Shown: one piece after another, positions 10,820 through 21,796 of the stretch
How positions within the stretch are numbered: position 1 is the stretch's first letter
Layout: every line of letters begins with the position of its first letter
Assembly: GCA_963970005.1 (NCBI GenBank)
Contig: CAXAMN010002969.1
Location: 236,613 to 300,612, forward strand
DNA: 64,000 nt
From: Durusdinium trenchii
Lineage: Eukaryota > Sar > Dinophyceae > Suessiales > Symbiodiniaceae
Reading direction: 5' to 3'
Program-made: the position numbers and the translations under genes
The notes under the pieces: generated by a model
Told to the model about the DNA's origin: nothing
Database searches by the model: none
Seen by the model: only the letters and a program-made list of their open reading frames with translations

Positions 10820-13800
10820 CTGCCACTCCCAAGGTTTGAAGAACTAGAGGATTTCATACATGCTCACACCACCACCAGAGAAACAGAAACAGCAACACTT
10901 TCCATGTAGAGCAAGGCACAGCTAACTTCTTCGATGGCCCATCGCCAGCACATGACACAGATTGGGTGTTGATGCTACTCCTGGGCTTCCCAAACATAGT
11001 TGAACAATGTTGACCACATATAAATATCTATTTTGATCATGTTGTTTCCTCTCACTTCTGTTTGCAAAAAAACAGATGACATGCAACCTCTACCTTGCAG
11101 CCTGGTAACGATGGAGACTGGTTCTCCTTTAGAAGTGGTGGGCATCGTTTTCTTCCAGTATAGGGGCACTCATAAGTGAGCAGATCTCGAAGTTCTTCTT
11201 CGGGATCATCATCGGCCGGCTTCCATGGCAAAGCCGGGTGCATGTCAAAAAGGTTAAGGCTAAGGGTCATATAAGGGTCGTTTCTCCAGACGCATATATA
11301 CAGCATTCAACAGTACCACTTAACAGAGCAGTGTCATTGAACAAGTATGTTTCTTTTATGTATACATCCTCTCACATGCATGTATACTAGCTGGCAGTTG
11401 GGCCATCCACTGCACATGGATGGGCTGCAAAGCCATGACTTTCATGGCACGGTTCCAACAACAGCACACACGTGTAGCAGACCCCAGCCCATTGCATTGA
11501 GATCCCCGACGCCCCGGCCGACCATCCTTGCAAGCCCATGCAACTCAGGTTCAGCGCCTGGCATGGTCATGGTGAGGCTGTTGGGCGATCCAAGTGGGAG
11601 CAGGGGGAGGGGATGTGGAAAGTGATGAGAAAACTCATTGGTGAACCATGCAAACGTAAAGTGAACCAAGAGATCTTGACAGCAAATGATTGTTTTCCCC
11701 ATGTCGCCTGAGATTGTTCACAGTGGATTTGGCACAGCATGGGATGCATTCAGGTGACCCCAGCCAAACTAAGCCAATCGCACCATTCTAGATTCGATAG
11801 AAAAAGCAAATTACATGTAGCAGCCTCAGCGCATGTCACTGTAACACGGCTGATGGATAAACAGCAAACACCGCTCCCGGTGTTACAAAATCCCCACAAG
11901 AAGCAATTTCATGCTTCTTCCCTCTCATCAGCAAGGTCCTTGAGCTTTTTCTTGATGGCTTTCTCCAAAGCCCTCAGGGGAACCGATTGCCATGACACTC
12001 AACATAGACTTCCTTTCTTGGGTTTCTGCAAGCACAAAACACCACACTGGAAATCCCTGCAGTAAACATACCACATATTTTGCCAATATATGTTGCATGT
12101 ATATAGAAAATGCATGATGCTCTTCTTGTTGCTTGTATTATATCTTCGATGTACTTCTTTATATAAACACTGCCACTGGCCACAATCAATCCCTTTGCAG
12201 GCGAGACGCTTGCCCTGAGCCTCGATGGATGCCAGTTGCGCGGCCCTCAGGTACAGCGAGATGGGCAGATGTACATTACCGGCCGTCTTTCGGAGAACAG
12301 GTGTCGATATGAAAAGAATTAACGAACATCACACATGTGCAAGTATAGGAAAGGAGGATCCCTTTTCTGTTTAGTTACTTTTGATGCTTGCTGATGGGCA
12401 GGCGATAGCAAAATGTTTCATTTAAGGGGTGGTGATTTGGTGAATCTCACACATATATACACTGGCAATAAAGTTCATGACACATAGTGCATTTTGTCAA
12501 GCTATTCATATGGTTTCCTGTGTCTTGATATTCCGTGTTTCGTTTTTTGGTTCGTCTACATGGTTCGTCTTTTGCGTTAAAAAATGCCGACAAGCATCTT
12601 GCCCATACAGTCTCGCATCTTTTTCTTGACATCTTGGGTGGCCCTCAGTCCACATGGACAGAAAAAGGTTAACGGCAGAACAGCTGTGTGAGGGCCAATA
12701 TGCATCACGAGCATGCATGCATTCATGTGCCAACTAAGCCAATCAGTTTTGATGTAAACTCAAGATCCTGGCTAAAGATCAAGACTAAAATAACATTGGC
12801 ACAAAGGAAAAGCTGCTTGAATGTTTGTGAGCATTTTTTTGTGCAACTAGAACTGGGACTTCTGCGTTTACAACTTTACAGCGTGATCTGTTTACCAACA
12901 TGTAAAACAACTGTTTCAGAGTTATGTTTTTTGTAGTTTGGACATGGGTGCAGCTAGGATTCTCAGCGCTTCGCGGCAGCTGTGTCCCTGCGCACAAGCG
13001 GCCCTCCGCAAAGGCATTGAACGACCGCTGCGCATCCTGCAGCTTGTCATCCAAGCACTTGACGAGCCTGGGTGCAAGGCACATGGATGTTTGTGGGTAT
13101 GGATTGTAGAAAATGATGGTGACCTGCAGTTTACCCTTCAATTCCCACATGAATCTTTCATCACAAAAGAAAAGCTTCAGGCTGCACATTGGTCCGCTGT
13201 TCGGACATGTGGAATGGCCATATTCATGTCCTTCCCTTGACATGAGAGTATATCTAATTGAAAGATGAGGCACTTTCTGCAACGGGTTTGGTCCTCACCG
13301 TTCACACCTTCAAGGCCAACCAGTCCCTCCAGCTTGCTCATCAAGTCGGTGATTTTGCTCATCTTTGTCAACATGCCACTGTTGAACTTTTCTTCAACCT
13401 CCATCTCCTGAGATTTGATGGTTTTCCTTTGTTCTTGAAACCCTGGATTCATGGTTAGAACTTATAACCATTTGAACCCCAATATCTCAAATAACAACTC
13501 CGAACACAGACACATACAAGTGTTTAAACCAAATACTGTTTGAATCCATGATGAGACATGTATGGTAGGATCCTCAGGCGTTTTTCATTCATGTGTTTGA
13601 TTATGTATAGTTTTTCAGAAAAGAACACCAACGCAGACCAAAGACGAATACAGTATGTTTCAGCTAAAGTACTCCCTCCTCTGGCGATTGCACCTGATGC
13701 CGCGTTGGGGACTTAGGCTCCTCCTCACCACGCGTCGACCCTTCGAGCCAATTGCCTTGAAGCGATGGTCCGGAAGCCTGGGCAGAGACATCGATATATA

Positions 13801-16800
13801 TATATATATAGATGATATTAATGTTAATGTTTCTTTACAGGTGGAAGGCTCAAGTATACAAGCGATAAGCAGCGAACTCATCTATGTCGCACATCGACAT
13901 ACACATGGACATCAAGAAACACATGCTGCACATGGGTATATGCAGAGACATGTGGGAAGGCATCGGTCAGCTGTAGCATATGCGTGACAGTGGTGGTGCA
14001 TTTTGAGACCATTGAAGCCCTCAAGATGTATACCCACATGTCTCATGAACATACATCAAAGTGCACATGTGAGCACACAGATTGTTCCTGTATCAATGCG
14101 CCCAAATTATAAATGTTGTTATCGTCGTAAACCACGCGCACCTGCAAATTATATAGTAAGGTTTGCATATATAGCACCCTTGCCCATGTTTGCTTGTATT
14201 TGCCTGCTGCTCAGTGGAGGTGTGCGTCTCACTCTCGATGTACATCTTCTTTTTGGACTCCTTGTCGGAGTACTCCACGAAGTACTTGTACACCTTGCTG
14301 CTGTATTTGTCATTCCTGAGCCGTGCAAATTGGAAAGTGTGGTTTAAACAACCCCCAATGCATTCAGAGAGTATATAAAGCTCTTTCCACGAAAGTCAGT
14401 GGTGGGTTCATCATGCTTCACATGCCTCCTACATTTCTTTTTGCAACCCCAGCTTCTTGACAAGGCCATGCTTCTTGCAGTAGGCCACAACATCTTTGAT
14501 GTAGGCCCTCAGAATGTCTATGCATTGTGGAGCGGGTGGAGCGGGCAACACGTGTATCGTGCACACATATATACCGTGAATATGCCTATATATATATATT
14601 AATTAAATAAGCTGGAATTGTAGACTGGTTTGGTTCAATCCTGAGGGGTTGAATATATATAGCTTTAGAAAGCATTAAGTGTGATTTTTTTGCAACTTTA
14701 TACATTGTGTTCTGCGTATTCGTGAGATTTCGTGAGTCAACAGGACATTGTTAAAATATCTCTTCACGGCTGGGGTTCCTCCTCAGGGAAACAAATGACA
14801 TTGATGCAAGGTACGCGCCCCACTGCAGCTCAGTCTTCATCTGCTCTGGGGTGAACCATCCACTCTTGATCTCTTGAGCGTCTTCATTTCGTCGTTCAAT
14901 CATCCTGACCACATTGGCGATGAATTGTTCCTGGCAGGTTCAATGCTACAGCTCCCCCGAACTAAAAGGCCTCCTTCCTATCATAAACATAAATTGAAAC
15001 ATAAACTGTTTTTGGATGTCTTTGGGCTTGGAGGTGCCTTGTTGAGATCAAATTTCTCGAAGAAGACTCTAAGCTCATCTCGGGCTTTCCCTCCTAGTTT
15101 CCACTGTTCGTGGATTGCCTTTGGAACTTGGATCTTGCCCGACGGCTTTTGCTCGCATAAGCGCCGCAGTCTTGCGTCGACCAAGGCGTAGCGCTTCAGA
15201 GCGTTTTTGTGGCCTTCGTCGTCATCGCCGACATCCTGAAAGGCGCAAGGGAAGGGACTTCTTTTGTCAGAGGACTCGCCCTGCAGACTTGTTTCCAGCA
15301 GGTTCCAAAGGTCAAGTAAACTCATGTATACACATGACACCTTTAGTTGATTTCTTCAGTTCAATTAATTATAGTTTCACAGATCCACGTTCCACCAGGT
15401 TCCAAAACAATACAAAGCATGATATAGTTTCATGCACATTAGATCACTGTTTGTGGAGCCCCTCATGTCAATGCATGGATGCACATGCGGAAGCAAATAT
15501 ATTAGCTGGGGCACAGCTGGTGTAGCAGGCTCAACATCAGCGTCACGAGCGAGTACAGCCGAGGGTGGGGTGGCTGTGCTTGCACGCGTTGTTGGCGTCA
15601 ACACAGAAGGTGAAACAGAGCTAGAGGATCCGGATCCACGCATCTTGTCAATGAGGGCCCAGGCTTCATTGAGCTGAGCCTGTAGGTCTTTCACCGCATC
15701 TGCTGACTTGTCATCCTGCAGGGCTATAGCTTGATTAAATATAGTTGTTGCATGAACATATGAGTTTATACACAGCCTGAACTAATGGTCAACAGGTGCT
15801 GTCACAAGTCATATAGCTGCACTTTATATTTATAGCTAGAAGTCGAAATGCAGATGCAAAGTACACCATTTACAACTTTTGCTGATGTGTCCATGCAGAA
15901 AGTGACAAACCCTCTACCATCCTTCTTGGGTTTGCTCTTTGCGCATAGTGCCCGCTGCTCATGCTCACCGCTGGAACCGGGACCCGCCTCATTCAAGCTC
16001 AAATGATTCTAGTGGAGACCATAGTGTATCAAACATGGTAAAGCTCCGGCATGCCGGTATACATCATGTTTGTTCAATATTTGCGAACCAATGCGGATAC
16101 AGTTGAGATCATATACAAAAACATACGCTTTGAGGGCACCAACCAGTTCTAGATCCTTTCCATATTGGTTCATTGTCTTCCAACACACCCAACCATGACT
16201 TCCAAATTAACATTCAAAAGCGTGAGATACTTTCCGACTGCAAGCTTTCACATGTTGTACCAGCATATAAATACTCCAAGAAACCTGCCGAGGTTTCTTT
16301 GGCGGTCCCTTGACCGGTGTTGTCGTAGTGGAGTTTGGTGCCGGCCTCTTTGCATCTTCGAGTTCCTCCATTGTTGCCTTGGTAAGCCATATGGAATTGA
16401 AGTAAGCCGGAATCCATGGACACTCAGATTCTGAGAATATGTTTCCCATTTGCCCACGATCTGGTTTCCATCTACACCCTTCGACCAGGCACTGGCATCG
16501 TGTCTGCGTTGGAAAGGTCCTCCTGTTCATGCTGCTCCTGACCAGGCACCTGACATAGACGCAAAGGGGCAGGTTTGGGTTGAGCAAACACCTCTATATA
16601 TTTGGGTATATGCACATGACATGGTCAATGACCTTATGAAAATTAAGATGCATAAAGTGGTACCCCGAAGATAGTTCTCAGCTGTGGGGCTAACATTTAC
16701 AAAGCATTGAGTGGTTGAGGAGAGTTTGTATGGAAACTGCCTGATGGGGAAACAATCATGCGTATCATGCCCATCGAGGAGCCTCAGTAGCCATTGTTGC

Positions 16801-17251
16801 TTCCGCCAACTGAAGCCGAGCAAGCTCCTCTTCCAGGGCCTGCGCAGTGCGGATACCCATCATCTATAAGCAGATTATTAATCACACAGACTTCAAGGTC
16901 CAACTTTTCTAGACTTCAACAAAATGCCACCCCATACAGGGTTGAGAGACATGGTTGCATTGACATATACATCCCATTGATTTGGTGTTTGATATGTTTT
17001 TGATTTCTGTGATTCTCTCATTGAGCACTCTGCTGTAGTGGCACAAAGAGCACTCCAAACCTAAAGAATATGCAAAGTTTACATGTTCATACCTTTGAGT
17101 TGAAACGGTCTTCACATCGCCTAGCCTTCCTTTGATCGTCGAGCTGTTGCCGGCGAGTGCGAAGCGTCTCACTCTTGGCGTTCAAGAGAAGGTTGTTGCC
17201 CTCTTCCAATGAACCGCAGCTCCACTTTTTGGAAGGGAAGGAGATAGCCAT
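10307..17251 (-). CDS. gene Y: multi-exon protein with C-terminal GIY-YIG-like domain
   Basis: The start ATG at 17251 opens MAISFPSKKW and a 53-codon first exon (17251-17093) with a GTATG donor. Further exons: about 16865-16795, 16430-16285, about 16000-15872, 15715 to about 15525, 15235-15038, 14930-14815, 14507-14447, 14315-14204, 13777-13694, 13407-13308, an uncertain one at about 13165-12960, 12286 to about 12195, about 11983-11905, about 11262-11070, and 10819-10307 (stop). Consecutive exons from 15235 to 14204 join in frame; the GC donors at 15038 and 14204 are then followed by phase-0 exons. The middle is charged and helical-looking, as in a coiled-coil scaffold. The last exon resembles a GIY-YIG nuclease. 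Exon number and the exons near 13.0, 12.2 and 11.9 kb are uncertain. It could be two genes; a single one is my preferred reading. Confidence 0.62.
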
Positions 17252-17534
17252 GGCCACTCTTACCCAAAAGTGTGAAAAACGGTGACACCAAGCTTATATT
17301 TGATCCTCAAAGTTATGGGTGAACAAGGGTGAACAAATCATTCCTGCGCAAGACCTTCTTGAGATAGTTGCATCCCAAATCCACCTGACTCAATGACCCT
17401 CAATTCCTGTGACTACAGATCTTTTCCAATGGCAAAATCCACAGGGTAATGCACCAGGTCTTTCAATAATTTGGCGGCATAAAGGCAGGGAAGCTCAAAA
17501 CCTCATGAAAAGCTTCAAATGGCAAATCTCAAAT

Positions 17535-17645
17535 TACGGATAAAACTACGTAGTTCTACATAATTTCTTACGGCTTTTTACGGGTTGTCTACGGGGTTTT
17601 TATGGGTTTCTTACGGCTACGGATTTTTCTACGGGTTTTCTACGG
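17535..17645. repeat. degenerate TACGG cluster between genes Y and X
   Basis: Eight copies of TACGG fall within about 111 bases, separated by T-rich spacers of varied length. The cluster lies in the 512-bp spacer between the stop of gene X (17764) and the start of gene Y (17251), about 285-395 bases upstream of the Y start codon. The rest of the spacer shows no coding signal. Role unknown; a decayed minisatellite or a regulatory array are both possible. Confidence 0.5.
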
Positions 17646-17763
17646 CCAAAAACCTGGTTTTTGAGCTTCTGCCCCAAAAATGCCAGAAAGCACTTGCCCA
17701 ACCTCATGAACTGTTTAGAGGCCTTGGGATCAGCTTCGATGCCTTTGTGGCACTTTGGCTGCA

Positions 17764-20700
17764 TTAGTTAAGGAGGTGTGGTTTCCACTCTGCAGGGATA
17801 TTGAGGTTGGTGTTTCCCCTCAAGTACTGCAGAACTTCACACATATGGGCATCGTCCCACAGATCGGTGAAACTCTGGCAACAGTAGTTGGTCAAAGGGT
17901 CGAAATCCTCAGGACAGGCCGGCAGCTCTTTGCAGCCAGTCTTGATCAAATCTGGTAGGATCCGCAGCACTCGAAGGCCAAACCTGTACGGATAAGTCCT
18001 TAGATGGAGATGATGCTGGGAAGTCTTTGGTCGAAGAGGGCTCCTGGGTGTCCTGTGTGTACAAAAACAATCAACGGGCTATATAGCTGTATAACAATTG
18101 CCCCTGTTGTTAAACACATGTAGTCTTTCAGCCTTCCAGTTCCGATCTCTTTATATCAGATTGGTTGAATAAGAATATATTTCCACAACAATCAACTCAG
18201 GGAGAAGAAAGGTTCCATCATGAAATCAACGGTTTTATATGTATATAGCATATTCCTCCAGCCACCTTTCTGCATGGTTCTTCGTTCTGTACCAGTTTCA
18301 AGTATTTCCATATCGGTTCACAAGGATATACCCTTACAGTTATATAGGTTTCTATAGTACAATACATAATGCATTGCTGCATGTATGTAAACCACAGATA
18401 TAGTCATGCACATATTACGATTGATCCATGAGTGCATATACCAGGCATCCACCCCCCACCACATAAGCACACACACAATATCACACGAACATGCACGTGC
18501 AGATGCCCTTTCCAACTTCCGCTACCTTTTAGTGCACATGTTCAATTCACACATCATCCCCTTTCCACTCAACTCACATTCCCAGCTCCAGTCATGACAA
18601 TTCAAACAAAGGGGCTGACTATCCTTAAGCTGCTTCTTGCAGCCTTGAAAAGTCTTTTTGCCATCCTGGTCCACCTTCGTGATCGCTGTTCTGGATGACT
18701 TGTACTTTGAGGATTCATAATCCCATCCCCGCAGCTTTCCAAGGTTTAGCAGACCCACCTTCTCACTGTTTGAATAGCCCACATGCCTCTTGGGCGTCTT
18801 CGAGTGGTAGTGGCCCATCCACCACCTTGTCGTCCACACCTGAGGCGAGAACGGCGCGAGCAAAAGAAGGCTGGTTGAAGGCACCTGATGACGGACCTTC
18901 AGGACTTCATGTTGGTATAAGAGCTCAAACAGCAATATCTTTGAGATTACCATTCTGGGCCCCATATACATGCCAGAACTATATAAAAGGACTGAGTTTG
19001 GTAAGTTTCTGGCTTACACAAACACCTGAATGATTGAGCGTTTCCACATGCATGATCAGTGCTATATATACTGCTTCATTCAAGCCAGGATTCCAGGAGT
19101 TAACCTTTTGCAGGCGCCTCTTACATGTGATAAAAAGTGTGGGGGTGGAAAAACACAGTTGTCACCTCATGTCCCATATGCATTTTTGTACCAGGCAATT
19201 AGCAATCCCTTGCAACCTAATCAGTGGCTTGGAAGTCGAGAACCAAATTATACAACAAACGGTTTAAAGATGCATACAATTTGAACCAGAACTGGTTGGA
19301 ACAAACGGAATCAAGACATGTCGAAGTGCCGTGCAGAGTTTACAAAAACCCATTTGAGAGTACCATGACTCACCATGGTTTCCAACCAGAGGGCCCGTAG
19401 GTCTCCAAAGGTGTCCATGATGCGGGGGTAGAATCGCAAAAGAGAATTTCCAGGCTGCTCCACCAGCCACGTCATCGACATGGCCTCTGCGAGGTACAAA
19501 AGGAGGCACAACCTGGGCGCCCGTGGCCGCGTTTACACCAATACGGATTGCTTTACTATTGCACACGTGTATTAGACAGTCCAAGCAAGTACAAAAAACT
19601 GCATTAACCAGTATTTTCAAGATTTCTGATTAAAACAAAACACCTGGATGCCATGGTGTTGGCAGCATGGATATACTCCAGATCTTCTCGGCCACAAGGA
19701 TGTGTAATGTGCCGTTTTGACGTTCCCTGGTTGATCACTGTGAATGAGGTGCAAACGATGGCCAAAAGGACCATCGATGCACCATGCTTGGCATTCAGGA
19801 TGCTCGCCACAGCTAGCCTTACAGTTTCATGCCCCCCCTATACACACACTTTTCCTATAGCTGGTTCTGTTTCCTCAATTAAAGTCAGAATTCTAGTCCA
19901 GGGGAAAATTTGTCACCTCCAAATAAAGAAATGTATAAACAAACATCATTATTGTAACAGTCACCATCAGCTAAGGATCGCAAATCCAGAGGGAGTGAGT
20001 ATATCGAAATAGTTGGACCGTGGTTTTGATCCTGTGCCCTTATCCTCAAAGTAGTCAATGTCCAGAGCGGCTGTATCGCGGCCTGCCTTTCTGATCACTG
20101 TGGACGTCAGAGCTTTTCCGGCAAAGACTTCAATGAAGTCATACGACTGCAGGGCAAAGCAATTAAGGGTCTGCATGAAAGGTGATAATATCATCCAAAA
20201 ATGATGAACATCAGAAACTGTTTGCCAACAACCACGAATCCATGTACAGTTCAGATTCTGATGTGAACTAATTGTCGGTACAAACGTGGCTGATTGAATC
20301 CAATCTCTTGTATATGTTATATTTGCCAATGGAGCCCCAACCCCCACCTCTGTTAGGGTCTGCACGTTCTGACTCCACAATAGCATCAATACACAGGAGG
20401 TGAGCACCTGTAGGGCAGGCATAGGCCAAGGTGCTTTGGTCTAGAGATGCTCATGTATACATGGAACAGGCCCCATGCTGTATGCTTACAAATTTGATTC
20501 TCACAATCCGGCCTTGGGAGCCTTCAAGTATTGAAGCCTCCAGACCAGTTCCGGCAACGTCAATGGCTTTCCCATTAAACCGAACGATCTACAATGGATT
20601 GGGTCTTGTACCAGTCTCGTGGTGAGCCCAGTGTACACCCTGCTGAGCCAAATGCGTTCACCTACGGCAAAGACGTTGGCCAAGAGAGTGCCTTTGACTG

Positions 20701-21044
20701 ATTTCACAGTTGTGACTTAGAAGAAGGTGCATGTATACCATGACTGCCACAACATCCAGATATATATCTTGTAAGAAGTCCAGCAAATGTTCAAAAGACT
20801 CCTTCCTTTGTGCACACATCACATGTAACACAATTAAAACGCATGTGACATAAAGAATGCCGAGACTTGTCCAGAGTCCTCTTGAGAAGTTCCAAAACTG
20901 GCCAGACCCACCGTCTTCTGGGTCCAACCTTGATTCCAAACGGTTCTGCCAGGCGCGCCGCCTGTCCTTGCCCATCGCTTCCACCTCAGGACCGTGGTTT
21001 GCCGGAAAAGACTTGGGGTGGAGGGCTGTGACATCAAGACTATA
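17764..21044 (-). CDS. gene X core: divergent C5-methyltransferase-like protein
   Basis: Exons: 21044-20867, 20715-20639, 20588-20490, 20146 to about 19975, 19812-19644, 19512-19374, 18839 to about 18630, and 17998-17764 (stop after IPAEWKPHLLN). Phases agree at every junction from the first to the seventh exon; the fourth-to-fifth step uses a GC-AG intron, and the intron between exons two and three is only 50 nt. The spliced product contains DFIEVFAGKA followed by an acidic LDIDY, then VCTSFTVIN, then WLVEQPGNS, then WWMGHYHSKTPKRH. In order and spacing these resemble C5-DNA-methyltransferase motifs I-II, IV, VI and VIII. The usual Pro before Cys is absent, and no target-recognition domain is evident. 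The gene continues upstream (21.8-26.8 kb), but that join is unresolved. Confidence 0.68.
19374..20146 (-). other. methyltransferase-like motifs I, II, IV and VI within gene X
   Basis: From FAG to KAG is 15 residues, the same as FAG...AG in motif I of C5 methyltransferases. LDID follows nine residues later, where those enzymes have an acidic motif II. The next exon has VCTSF in the place of the catalytic PCQ-F motif IV. The one after has VEQP where motif VI reads ENV. Splicing across 19644/19512 makes AGG (Arg) and is in frame. The match is by eye. A class I methyltransferase fold is the safer claim, with C5-type chemistry a hypothesis. Confidence 0.5.
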
Positions 21045-21796
21045 CTGCAAAGGGGGTTCGAGATCACAAGGCTGGAAGCTTTGCACAAGGAAATGCATTT
21101 GGTATAGTTTTGACTTCCCTCAATTTAAGATTGGATTGTTTTTCTTTCATGGGACATTAGAATACCCACTGCTGCTCGCAATACTTTTCCTTTTCCCAAA
21201 AGGCGCCAAGAAGTATTGCAACGCTATGCCTGGGGCTGGATCATCATGCCACTCCCCTAAAGGCCAATGTGACAGGCAATGTTATCACTCCCTGTTTGCC
21301 AACCTATATAGTTGCCCTGCGCTGTTTACATCCAATGCGAGCTTTTCCCAAAGCAAATATAACTATCGAAATTATCGAAATTATTTTTATATAGCTTTAT
21401 ATAGCTCTTGCACTCTCAAAAAGAAGTAGACTCAGCTAACATGTGCGCACCTGGGCAACTATATAACCCCAACACCAGCCTCCCTATGGAAAGATGCACA
21501 ATTCCAACCAAACTCAAGCCTTGAAAGCTTTTGCTAAATACCGATTGAACACTTCGTTCACGCAGTCAGCACCAAGCACCAAAAGCAACATTAGCAGATG
21601 TGTTTCAAGAAAAACATGATGTATATACACAGTATACACACGGAACATGCATGCATGTATATGTCCAACATTGTCCAACACTGGTAACATTGAATTTCAA
21701 CATATTTCACATTTAAGTCTTATGATGTCTCATGGAGTATTTGCTGCAATGCAAGGTTGACTGACTCCAGGATCTCACGGAAAACTCTACCTAAGC

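Noticed and set aside
12960-13165. Minus-strand frame VKCLDDKLQDAQRSFNAF as a sure exon of gene Y
   Set aside because: It is gene-like, but its phase does not match the exon ending at 13308, so it is listed only as uncertain within gene Y.
17530-17650. Possible spliced-leader relic upstream of gene Y (CCGTAGCC on the minus strand)
   Set aside because: Only the first eight bases agree with the dinoflagellate leader as I remember it. The rest belongs to the TACGG array, and no TTGGCTCAAG follows.
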